DNA from: Eudromia elegans
Taxonomy: Eukaryota; Chordata; Aves; Tinamiformes; Tinamidae
Assembly (NCBI GenBank): GCA_003342815.1
Contig: PTEX01000003.1
Location: 2,173,763-2,237,762, forward strand
DNA length: 64,000 nt
Direction: 5' to 3'
Shown: one piece after another, positions 12,257 through 23,129 of the stretch
Position numbering within the stretch: the stretch's first letter is position 1
How the letters are laid out: each line of letters opens with the position of its first letter
Position numbers and translations under genes: made by a program
Notes under the pieces: model-generated
Told to the model about the DNA's origin: nothing
Seen by the model: the letters and a program-made list of their open reading frames with translations, nothing else
Database searches by the model: none

Positions 12257-15131
12257 GGGGTTTGGTTGGTACTTTGTCCTTCTTTGGCAGAAGATTCCCT
12301 ATTACTATGGTGGCTGATACATGTTCTGTGTATTAGACTCAGAACAGACTCTGTTCTGTGAAGTAAGTCACAATGCGCGTTTTGAAGGGTTTTATTTTAC
12401 AATGGGATTTTTTTCATAGAGGGAATCATTATTTTCTATTTGAATCTAGTAGAAGTTGGTCCTGAATTTTTAGGCATCTGTTGATGCTAACAGCCACAAG
12501 AACTGTGTGAATATATTGCTATCTATGTTATAGTCTTATGTTCTAATTTTTGGCAATTGACACCCAAATTAAGGAATGAGAACATAGTCTAATACCAATG
12601 TAGAGATTGCTTTACATAGCATAAAATCATCTTTTGAAATCTATTTTATTTTTCTCATCATTTTTCTCCAAATTTAGACCACAGGCATAATATAATCTGG
12701 GGAGAGAGAAAAGAGTATATACACTTGGAATTCCTGCTTTTGCTTACAGGAGGCACTGCTGTGAGTTGGGCAGCTGTCAGGCTATTCCTCTGGTAGCTGT
12801 TCAATGGTTTCCACACTCTTTCTTCCATTCTGTTAAGCTGAGACTAAACTTTGGCCCACAGCTTTGCCTGCACTACAGCCCTTCTTGCTGGGTCCAGCAC
12901 TTTGGTAGGACACGTTGCCTACAGCCAAGAGCTTGCAATGTGGCACAGTTGCGGTCAGGAGGAGGAGTGTGGTGTAATGGTGTTGATATTTTGGCACAAA
13001 AGTCAGTGAATCGGAGATAGATTGGGATCAGAAGTGAGATGCAGTGCTTCACATGTCCAGGCTCCTTCAGGTTCCACTCTGCTTCCCATGAGTTCCCTAC
13101 TGACTGTCGTGTTTGTGGGCAGACACAGTCACCTTGAATGACTCACGGACAACAACTGACTTGGACATCAGCTGTTGTTACAGCAGCCTTTTCTCTCTCG
13201 GACACGCTATTAAACATTCCTTTGTCTTCTCTCTAATGTTGCCTCCACAACAGTTTGTCTTATCCCCAGATTTATAGCCTCATTGTTCTGTTCTGCCTAC
13301 GGCTGTGAGGTTCTGGTGGTTTAAGTTCTTACTGACTCTGGCACACAAGTCCTTCTTGAAGTCTGGCCCTTGATACCTAATTTGGAACTTTTCTTAGTTT
13401 TGGTGTTAGGCTGGAAGACAGGGCCCAGGCAAACTGATCTATTGCCCAAGAGACCATAAACACCTCAGGATATTGTCCAAAGCTCTGGTACTCTGGGACC
13501 ACCTTGGGTGAGATGAGCTTCCAGAGTTGCTCTCGTGCCTAAGACTGTGTGACTTTCACCAGTGGGACTTTATTTACCTCAGGGCATGACCACAACAGGA
13601 GCACTGGAGAGGATGTTTCCTCTCCTGCTTGTCCATAAACTGGCAGGAGTAACATCTGCAGAAAAAGAAAACTGTGGGCTGACCCATTCTTGTGAAGAAG
13701 GCTTTGGCTTGGGAGATAGCAGGCTTGAGCTTGTGTCCCCACAGCCAGTCAGTAGAGCTCACCGAGGTGGGTAGGTGGCCGGTGCTAGTTAGAGCATTCA
13801 TCTTGAACCTACCTGTGAATGACTGTTCTCATTCGGAGAGCACAGAGACTTGAAATTCAGTTTCTTTCAGCATTGTATCTGTTTGGCCATGTAATATTAT
13901 GGACTGTTTCTCTCGCTCATATTAGTCTTCTTTCCTTGGTGGGAGCAGTGTGTGGGATCATAAATCAAAAAAGAAGTACAGCAGGAGATGCAGTCCCTGA
14001 TCTTGCCTTAGTGGAGGCAGGCAGGACTGCCTGGTGTGTTTGTTTTGCATGAGAAACCATCGGTGCCACTTTGGAGTCGACACAGATGGGGGCCCAGGAG
14101 AATCAAAAGCTCCTGGGTGAAATCAAAAGGGAGGATTCTTCTTGTTTTTAGCAGTGTCACTTGATGACAACCACATCTCGAGTGTCCACCCACAGCACTT
14201 CCTACTCCTGTGAATCAGCTGCTCAGTTTGACTCTGTGAGGAAGCGTTCAGCCGAAAGCTGCTAGTCCGGATCTGACTCCTGAATGTAAAATTAAACCAT
14301 GAAAGTGCCCGAGCTTTGTGCATGCTGTGCCTGGCGCTCTGCATTCAGCGGGAAGGACAGCAAGGCAGGAGCCCGGGACATGTGTACGCTCAGGGCTGGC
14401 TGATGGCCCCACCAACCATGCCAACTTTAAGCTTACCTTTAAAAACTACTCAGTGTTTGGGCTGAGGTCTGTGATAGCTCTTTTTGTTTGAAAATTCGTT
14501 TAGTCATCTCTCTTGTTCTTAGCATAGGTGCTGTATTATCTGGCAACATTAAATCATATGTGGGCTCTCCCAAGAGAATTAGAAATAGATAAGAATTTCA
14601 ATGAATTCTCAGTATGGAAAGCCTGGAGGATCGCCATCTTCATGGCTATCAAGTCTGGCAAGCTTTCCCTAGTGGCATAATAACTCACATCAAACAAAAA
14701 TCTAAACTAAGCTTTCCTTGAGCTCACCTTGTAGTGCTCTCAGTGCCCGTAATGTGGCAGGCAATCTTCTTTAAGGGCATATGAGGAATATGCTTTTTTT
14801 TTGTTTAATCAGCCCTGTGTCTGTGCTATCCCATCCCCTAGAAATATCTGGGAGACTCTCAATGGAGCAAGAGATTTCCAGCCCTGATCTATGGCAACAA
14901 AAGGGCCCTGCCTCCTGCCCTGAGGAGTCAGGACCCCCTGCCAGGCATGGGAGTGTGAGCTGTGCCCACTGTTGTTGTAAAGAGCATTTGGTGGCAGGAG
15001 ACAAAAGTCCTTTTCCCCGGTGACCAAGCAGTATAAGGTGCCATGGGACTCCCAACTGAATGAGATGGAAATTTGCTGAAAATTGCTGCTGTTTTTTTTT
15101 CTCCTTGTGATTTCCCCCAATTTTTTTTCAG

Positions 15132-15158
15132 CTCTGCTGAGCAGAGAGCAGCTCTGCT
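15132..15158. other. Three-part dyad: CTCTGCT / AGCAGAG / CTCTGCT
   Basis: CTCTGCT at 15,132-15,138 is followed after one base by its reverse complement AGCAGAG at 15,140-15,146. CTCTGCT appears again at 15,152-15,158. The middle block could pair with either flank, giving two mutually exclusive 7 bp stems. The structure is visible in the sequence. Any function is unknown. Confidence 0.75.
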
Positions 15159-15939
15159 CTGGATATGCTTCCTCCTCTGGAGAGCAGAAGGACCGAACCA
15201 AGCACTAAAAAGGCAGCATTTAGGCTGTGCATTGCTCTAGGCAACAGATATCTCCAAATGGCTTTCTGAAGTGCATTGGGCCTTGTTAAACCTAGTCCAC
15301 AGTCTGTTTATGTGCTAATAATTAGTGAGCTGCTCATTTGTCATCATGCTTCCTTTGCATGTTTTTGGAGAACTGCAGCAGTAACTGTCCCCTGTGCAAG
15401 GCTGGAAGCTCAGCTTGTCGCTGCTTCCTAGGAGGGTGTGTGTTACTGTCCTGGCTCTGGGGACAAATGGTGTTTTAATCCCTTGGAGTGGCTCAGCAGC
15501 TCCACCTGGTCTGAGTTAATGAACTTTATACTCCGTAAAGTACTTTATGGGCTTAGAGATTTTATAGTGCTTTAGTTTTATAAAGTCAGTCTGGGCAAGA
15601 AAAATATCTCTTTCCCTCCTCCGAGGCCAGGCTCCCCTGGCGAGGCCTGTTTGGGGTCTCCAGGAGGGAGGTGTGGGCAGCACAGGCCTTCAGAGCAGCA
15701 GGAAGGGCACCAGCGAGTGCCAGCCTCCAGCTGAAGCACTGCTGGGGATGAGCAGGGCCAGGCGGTCCCTGCCCCCAGCTCCCTGACAGCTCTGGGCTTC
15801 CTAAGCCTCGCTCCAAGGTGATCTTCCCGCAGAGACACCCATGAGAGAGAGGCTTATTTAGCTTCTTGTGAGTTACGGCAAAGACTTAAGAGATTTTAAA
15901 ATGATCCTTGAAACCAACTTGCTGCTTCCTCCAAGCAGG

Positions 15940-16200
15940 AAATAAATGTGGTTAATCACTATTAGCATTTTTTCGCTTGGCACGTAAAGCTCAAGTGCAG
16001 AATCAAAGCCGTGTGTATCCTCTGGAACTCGACTTGACCCATATAGCTCTGTTATGATTTTGTCTTTTAAAATTTCGTTACTGCATAATTAGCGTGCTAA
16101 CAGTATCAGCACTGGATTCTTCATTAAGACACAGCATTAGTGTTGTAAGTAAATGATCATGTCAAGCAGAAGGTTACTTATTAAATGTAAAACTGTCCTG
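15940..16200. promoter_or_regulatory. Candidate conserved AT-rich regulatory element
   Basis: This segment has the texture of a vertebrate conserved non-coding element: AT-rich, with no simple repeat and no recognisable mobile element. A homeodomain core TAATTA lies at 16,086-16,091 inside GCATAATTAGC, with further ATTAAG-type sites around it. Only the motifs are seen here. Conservation and enhancer activity are inference. Confidence 0.25.
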
Positions 16201-16683
16201 GTACACAGAATGAAGGATGTGGGGCTTTTTTAACTGCTTTTTTTCTCTACTAGTTAGATAAACACTCCCAGCAAAATTTTGCAGTACTTGCTCAATGATT
16301 ACCCTACCTTCAGTCAATCAATCAAACTAATTTTGACAATGAGGCTTTGCTCACAGGGAGCATTGCTGTTTGTGCTTTCAAATATGTCCAAAAAACATGC
16401 TGCTGGTGATAGTGGCAAAGTAATAAAACCAGGCTCCTTACAAAGCACACATCTTTCAATCGCAGGGTACTCTGAAGTATCACATAAGCAGATATCCCCT
16501 TAGGTGTGACTTTGGACCCTGGGCAGGCTGGTTCCATGTAGCAGTATCATTGGCAGCGTCCCTTGCCTTTGCCATCCCGTGGAGTGGTTGGCCACTCAAT
16601 CTGTCTCCTCTTGGCACTGGGCAGGTTACCAAAGGCTCTCCTGGGAAGGGGCTAAATACAGAATAAGCTGGGTGGTTTTTTTG

Positions 16684-16703
16684 TTGTTTTGTTTTGTTTT
16701 TTA
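16684..16703. repeat. (GTTTT)n short tandem repeat
   Basis: There are about four units of GTTTT, with a slightly longer final T run. Similar short (TTTTG)n tracts lie at 39,864-39,881 and 42,115-42,132. Confidence 0.8.
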
Positions 16704-19700
16704 ACAGTGGAGGCCATGTCAAGGTAAACACAGTCTGCAGGATGAATTTGATGCTGTCTTCCTGCAGTGCCCAAGTTACGTGTCCTTCTTCATAAGATCA
16801 CTGGAAGAGCAAGAGTCTCTGGAGCTTGTGTTGCTTGGAGCTGCTCTGCTCCTGTGGGGGAAGCCTGTGATGACTAAGCTCCTGCCTTGGGCACCTTCCA
16901 GTTCATGTAGGAGAGGGCTTGGTGCACCCACAGGCACATCTGGCCACCCAACTTTTGTAGCCAGAGAACTTTTATTTTGCCTTGTGTGAATTCCTGGCTC
17001 CAGGATTGTTCAGCACAAAATGTTGCTTAAGTGACAAAGTGAAGAAGGCGCATGTAGCATCTCATAGCACATTGCCTGGCAGTCTCGAGTACAGCTCACT
17101 GCAGAGCGCTCTGTATGTTGAAGATGCCTGTTAGCTGGCAAAGGAAAAAATGCCCAATGTGCCTGAAAGCAACCAGGTTGCTCACCCCAATCTTAGCTTG
17201 ACCTGGTTCAAATAAATCCTCTGCCAGAGATTGTCTTCACTGCTAACTTTAAATAGCAACATCTTCCTTAACCTAAGCCTTCTCTTGATCCTCATCATTG
17301 CTCTCTCTGCCAAGGCTTCTCGGTTTTCTCTGTTTCAAAATGAAAATCCAATCCTCTCTATATCTACCCTGGAGCTAATGCTATAGATTCAGAGAGATGG
17401 TTTAAAACTCTTCTGTGCAGTTCACAGGACCAGGTGATTTACCTAGGAAGATTTCTGCAGCAGTTCTCCCTGCAACCAAGCATCGCTTGAGCATTTTTTT
17501 TTTCCTTCTTGCTCTTCTTCTTGGTGTGGGCACAGGCAAATACCAATAGGTTGGGAAAAGGTGTCTTCTGAGAAAGCCTCTTCATTAACTAATGTGCAAA
17601 TACAGAGCCAGCCTGCTTTAGAATAGGTTTCAGAAGGACAAATTTACCCGTGGTGGTGGCTGGATTAATGCTGCTGGGATAGCCACTTCACCAGAGGTGC
17701 CCTCAGGTCTGCTACCTGCAGCCACCTTCCTCCAGGGCCTGTAACTCCCCAGGAGAAAGTCACCCCTGAAAAGAGCACCGTAAAGAAAGAATAGTGCATA
17801 AGGCACTGAAGAAGCCTCCACACCAACCTACGGGCTGCAGGGGGGTCCTCTTGATCACATCAGAGTTTGTCCTCACCCCAGGAACGGTGAAGATAGAGTC
17901 ACCGGTTTGCATGACGTCCTGGAGTTGTTGGTGCAGGGGCAGTCTTTCTCTTACCGGTGCTCTTCCCAAAGTGAGAGGAAGGTCCCCATGTGAGAGCAGC
18001 CTGGAGAGGGCTCAGCTGCCCGGGGCATGTTAACGTGTCTCAGTGAGAACAGCTCCTGTCCACAGCTGCAGGGCTTCGGGACGTCCGCTTTCGTGGAGAG
18101 GGAGCTCGAGGCAGACCAGTCAGGCAGAGGGACTGGGACTGGTGCTGGGCAGTGCTGGGAGGAGCTGTGCTCCTTACCCCAGAAGCAGGGTGTTCCCTTC
18201 AGGATGTGCAGATTTGTGCTTGTCTTCCTTTTCTTGAATACGCTGATAACATTATACTAGTGACGACGAGAGAGACATAACCTTTCCCTTAGATATTCTT
18301 GTACACATTAAAGTCTTCCTGGAGGAACTGGCAACTTTCACTTGTTTAATTCTTTATAATTTTCTATTAAATATCCTATGTAGCAGAATCAGATCTATTT
18401 GTGATTCCTTTTTGGGGGCCTATGACACCAGTAGTCACCTCACTCAAATCTCTGGTCTCTGTTGCTCAAATGGCATGTAATGATCTGCCGCTCTTCTCAG
18501 CAAGGGGAGCCCATCTTGGAAGTCATGCTCAGAGCTGTCTTGATGGGACCATGGTGGAGCTCCCTCTTATGGATGGTTGCAGAAAGCTGAATGAGGTTCA
18601 AATCCTTGGCTTTCACCAACTTTTAAGCTATACCTATGTTTACGTAGTGCCTGCTTTGGTTGGGGCCTGAAAACCTTTCTAGAGTGATGTTATATCAGAG
18701 ATACTTTCTGCAGGCAAGGATGCTTGCAGAAGACTTTGGCAAGCGCAGTTGAGATTGGAACATCAATAGTGTCATAACCTAGGCTCTAATTCATTTAGAA
18801 AACACAGCTGCCCAAAGGAAATTGCAATTTAGAGATCAGTGCTTTGCCAAATGAGCTAGACAAAGACCAGAAATACATCCAATGGTCTAATGGCTCAAGG
18901 TGACAGGTTACAGATGGGATCATCCAAAGCTCTCTCTGAGCCAAATTAAATGTTTCCCATCTACCCCAGCTCATTCCCCCATCCACCCCAGTGTATCTTA
19001 CCAATATCCCCTTTCTCATGCTCAAACTCGTGCTGCAAAAAGCGTGCCTAATCATGGGCTGCCAGGAGGAATGGGGTGATGCTGACCTTGGACTTGGGAT
19101 GGAGACTCCCTTGTTTTTGCTGAAAACTGCATCAGATGCTCACTGATCTCAGCAGCCTTAATTACTTAATGTATAGATGAAAGCCTCTTTTGTTGGCACC
19201 CAATACTGTTGTGTCCTGCTCCAAGGCCGTACAGATATTGCATCCAAGAATTAGTTAATGAGAATATGTAGTCCTACCCTTGAAGATAACACAGGAATTC
19301 AGGACTCCTTTTGCCTCCACCTGTCCCTGATTCTCCATGTCCTGATGGCCAGGACGTAAGGTGGAATGGTTAGAGTTTAAGATGCTTCCCACTTTCCCAC
19401 TAAGGTGTCCAGCATTTAAGGAATGGTTTTATCTCCTACCAGGCAGGGGCTGTCATAAAAATCCCATAATTTCAGATCTTACTATTAAGACATACCTGTA
19501 CTGACTCCAGAATTGCCTTCTTTTGTTGAACATCTGCATCTGTTGCTGTGCTCTGGAGATAAAGATGCCCTGCCTCTGAATGGATATGGTGAGGGAGCTC
19601 GTCTCAGGCTCAGGAGAAATGCTCATTCATTCCCTGGTTGGTGGGGTCTGGTTAGCCTTGTGCTCCCTGCAGACTGTGGGGAAACAGCTCAGCCCTTGCA

Positions 19701-20147
19701 ACAGAGCTGCCGGTTTTAGCACCGTGTCTTCCAGTGATCGACGTCTCTGGCTTGGCCTGGTATTTATGGATCTCCTTTCCAAGATCCAGGGTTGTGAGTC
19801 CAACACATTGGCAGTAAACATTTAATCTAAATTCTGTGCAAATATAGGATAGCACTGGGCTTGTGGAAGATGCACAATAAAGCACGAACCCTACTGTTCC
19901 CCGGACTGCAAAGAAGCCAGATTTCAGTGCAGCAATGCAAGTTTAAATCCACTTGGTGATCTAAGCTACGGTGTTTGTATATCTGCTAAAGTGCCAAATA
20001 ACCTCTCAGCATACTAAGCTGTCCATACTAAGCTTTACCTGCTGAAGCTGGTAAGTGCAGTAGAAATGGAATAATTTAATTATATATATATTTTGAAATG
20101 AAACAAACTAGCAAAAAGCCCATTCCTCTCTTTATTAAAACCTTCTC

Positions 20148-20165
20148 TTTTTTTTTTTTTTTTTT
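20148..20165. repeat. T18 homopolymer tract
   Basis: Eighteen T in a row follow CTTCTC and precede GGTAATCC. It could be the poly-A tail of a very old minus-strand retrocopy, but no recognisable body adjoins it, so it is scored as a plain homopolymer. Confidence 0.9.
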
Positions 20166-21539
20166 GGTAATCCATATGAGTTAGATTTCTTTTATACAAC
20201 ACAAGGCTCTAAATTAGTTGAGTAGAAAATGTAATTTTGAAAATCTATAAATCTATAAATGCTCTAAATGTGATATTTTTCAATAACAACAATTTTGGCG
20301 TAATAGTAAACAGAAAAATTACTTCTGTGACTGTTAGCAATGGTGTTTACTATTTCAGAGCAAACACAATTTTAGCTTCCATTGCTATTCACTACACATG
20401 ATAAACTGATAAAATCAGTGCTTTCTGACAATGAACCAAATACATTTCCTAGCCCACTGTAGTGCTTAAATACCAATTAAAAATAACTTTTTAGGCAAGG
20501 CATGATGTGATCCTTTCCATTATTCTTGAAATACATAGAGGCCTGGCAGTGCTCGGTGGGCTAGCTTGATCTTGAACAAATGTTTCACAGTTTTTGTGTC
20601 AGTTATTAAAAGCTCAGTTTCCAGACTGCGGAGAGCATTTCACTTCCAAAGCAGAACGAATCAGTGAGGAGAGCATGAAAGCACAGGGAACATTATTCTG
20701 GGCTATTCTTTTGCAGGGTAATTTACTTTCAAGGCAAGCGACCACCCAGATGTGTTTATGGACTCCCAGCCATATCCCATTAGTCCCATGGCAGACCTGG
20801 GAAGCCTTCTTCCATCTGAACCTCAGCCAAGAAGGTAATGTCATCCCAAGAGGGATTTAAAACCCCCAAGTGCCCCGTGACGGCCCTTTGCGTGCCCGGG
20901 GGGACGGGCATGTCCTGGCATCATCAGGAGCCAGAGCTCCCCAGCAGTGCGTGGGGATGCCTGGGGCAGGCAGCTGCAGGAGCCCCTTTCCTCCACTTCT
21001 CAGGAGACCCCACAAGGGGCTGCATAGAGATGTAGCTGCAGTAAAGTGGGTTTCTCTTTTTCCTGCTGCCACAAGGCAACCCCACCTGAAGGATGCAGCA
21101 AACCGCTGCCTGCTCCCCAGCATCGTTGTTGCTGCAGACTTCATTACTTCAAGAAGAAGTCAGGCTGGGTTCTCCGATCCAGTCCAGAGCTGCAGGTTTC
21201 TCTCTCTTACACCCCACCATGACTTGAGAACCAAAGACAGATGGAGGATTTTGAGTGGATCATGAGCTACCACTATTGGCACTGCAAGGAGGAACCAAAA
21301 GATGGGCTGCAGAAGAGACTTAAGGTCTTTCGTTCCCTCTCCACCTAAGAACAGACTGCGCAGTTTAATTTGGTGTCTGCTAAAGTTGCTCACACATTCA
21401 AGGGAGGCCCTGACAGAGCAGACAGGGCTGCCAAACGGGACGTGTGTAATTAAAGAGCTGTAGAGTGCAGCTTGCAGTATCTGCCTGCGGCAGCTCACCC
21501 ATGGGACACATCATTTGGGTGCGGGCAGGAGGGCGAATG

Positions 21540-21780
21540 ACATTGTGCTGTAAAGCTTATTGTGAAGGGATTGCTAAGCGGAGGTAATTAGTAGCTGGAG
21601 AATGACATTTAAGCATGTGTTTGATACTTTCTGCTCGAATTAGGGCAAAATTACGCTACTTTGCATTCTGATTAATTCCTTTAGTCTGCAACTGACTTCA
21701 GATTTGCATAAGCATCACAGTTCGTGAAAATATGGCACTCTGCTACCATATAAAAAATAGAAAACAAGGATATTTTTCAG
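21540..21780. promoter_or_regulatory. Candidate conserved element with homeodomain and octamer sites
   Basis: Visible binding-site-like words are TAATTA at 21,585-21,590, GATTAATT at about 21,670-21,677 and a perfect POU octamer ATTTGCAT at 21,702-21,709. The block is AT-rich but not simple repeat, and no mobile element is recognised. Clusters of homeodomain and POU sites are typical of developmental enhancers. Calling this one is inference from motif density and texture only. Confidence 0.3.
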
Positions 21781-21956
21781 CTATTATTTCATTTTCAGTA
21801 TTTCAGCTCATTTCCATAGCACATTTGTCATAGTTCAAGAACATAAGATATGCTACCAGATCTATAATTAATGCCATCTCAGTAGCATGGCACAAGAACC
21901 AAAATAAAGTCTCATTTATGTGATTTTTAGTGTTTGATAATAAGGAAAAATCCCGA

Positions 21957-21991
21957 TCTTTTTTTCTTTCTTCTTCTTCTTTTTTTCTTTC
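21957..21991. repeat. Polypyrimidine (CT-rich) tract
   Basis: An uninterrupted pyrimidine run of about 35 bases, made of T runs and CTT units, ends in CTTTCAC. No exon follows that can be recognised. Confidence 0.85.
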
Positions 21992-22905
21992 ACATTGCAT
22001 GTTGGTATCTGCTCTAAGGACTCTGTGGCTCATAGTGAAGCTATGTTTGTTCTTGAGGTTCAGCTTTGGATAAGGTCAGACTAGAGATCATTAGAATCAA
22101 GACAAGAAAGCCCCTTGAGGGATGAATTTGGGTTGGCCGGAGTTGCCTACTTTTAGCACAGCCCACCTGACATGAAGTGGACAACTTCTCATCAATGGAG
22201 AGTGACAGGCTGGGAGAGGGGAAATCAGAGCTCCTGCCTTCGGCTGGGTGTTGTATGAGAATGGAAGGGAAGTTCTCGTCTTTGTGCTCACCATTGTATC
22301 CTTCTATCATGAGAAGCTGAAGATGCCCATTGCTTACAAATGCAACTCAAAACTGCAGATGCTCTTGGAAGCAAGAGGAATGTCCACCACTGCTATAGGA
22401 AGTACGTAGGAGGCACTGTGTGATGGTGATAGTCAATATGCTGCCTACATACCTACATCTGACCAAAGGGGAGAGCTGCTTGGCTTTTTTCCTATTCACA
22501 ACCATTCTTTGGCCTTGCAGTCTGGCCTGTCCTGGGTTGAGGAGTTGCTGCTGCAGAGGGAAGCCTTGAGCCTTTGCAGGGGGGATGAGCCAGCAGCAGG
22601 GGCTTGTGAATATGGACTTCCCTGCATGCAAGAACCCCCCATCAAGCTTCAATCACATTGCTCATAAGTTCAGCCTGTATTTTTAAAGAAACTGACACCA
22701 GTCTCCACCAGCTGCTAGCTTGGTTTTAAGCAATAGTTAAAAATGCATTATTAGCCTCACCACCAAAGGCATTTCACACTCCCTGTGAAATTCAGAAGAA
22801 CCTCATAGTCTAAGCCAGCAAATGCAAGGGTTAATTGCGCTGAGAAGGGTTTTGCCCAACAGTGGTGGTTCTCAGCCCCTGCATCCACAGCCTGCTTGGC
22901 CTCGT
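21992..22905. other. Non-coding block, nothing recognised
   Basis: Open frames on the - strand of about 90-100 codons (22,041-22,310 and 22,347-22,652) show no domain and no promoter context. I see no repeat or RNA gene here. Confidence 0.55.
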
Positions 22906-22909
22906 GCGG

Positions 22910-23045
22910 ATCAGTGTGTTTGAGCCCGGTCCCAGCACAGCTCTGCGCGGGGCAGGAGGCCGTGCTCGCTCTGCTGCCCGCGGAGCAGAGGAGGAGCGTG
23001 ACTCCCCTCATCCATTTTAACAGAGCGCTCCGTTGCCGCCCTGTC
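22910..23045. other. Small CpG-rich patch
   Basis: CpG dinucleotides are frequent over about 135 bp (for example TGCGCGGGG, GCCCGCGG, GAGCGCTCCG and TTGCCGCC), in contrast with the flanks. It is below the usual CpG-island length. It directly borders an AT-rich segment with possible homeodomain sites. It could be a minor orphan island or a GC-rich edge of a regulatory element. Confidence 0.45.
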
Positions 23046-23125
23046 ACTGACACATTAATTGCTCGTGTTTTTAACACTGTTTATCCAAAACAGAAGTTTG
23101 TGGCTCCAATAATAGAAACATTCTA
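23046..23125. promoter_or_regulatory. Candidate short regulatory element next to CpG patch
   Basis: This AT-rich segment contains a TTAATTG homeodomain-type site at about 23,055-23,061 and several TTTAACAC/TTTATCC-like words. It abuts the CpG patch with a sharp change of composition. The role is inference from texture only. Confidence 0.2.
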
Positions 23126-23129
23126 ACAC

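Larger units (their letters stand above)
6890..15925. other. Non-coding block, no gene recognised
   Basis: I found no convincing exon here. A mildly CpG-enriched patch lies near 7,130-7,440 but is short and has no promoter motif that I recognise. From about 11,880 to 12,720 the sequence is strongly AT-rich. The open frames on both strands between 7,100 and 7,600 and between 9,100 and 10,200 overlap each other and show no domain. They look like chance frames in GC-richer DNA. Confidence 0.55.
16205..21535. other. Non-coding block, no gene recognised
   Basis: No exon could be supported. Reading frames of 60-130 codons on both strands show no family motif. Homopolymer and simple tracts are annotated separately. 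The stretch 20,860-21,140 is GC-richer and holds several open frames, but lacks a CpG island of useful size or a recognisable protein. Confidence 0.55.

Noticed and set aside
18595-18605. GGTTCAAATCC, like a tRNA B box
   Set aside because: No matching A box or cloverleaf stems could be found at the required distance, so neither a tRNA nor a tRNA-derived SINE is supported.
20148-20165. T18 as the poly-A tail of a minus-strand processed pseudogene
   Set aside because: No gene-like body or target-site duplication was recognised next to it.
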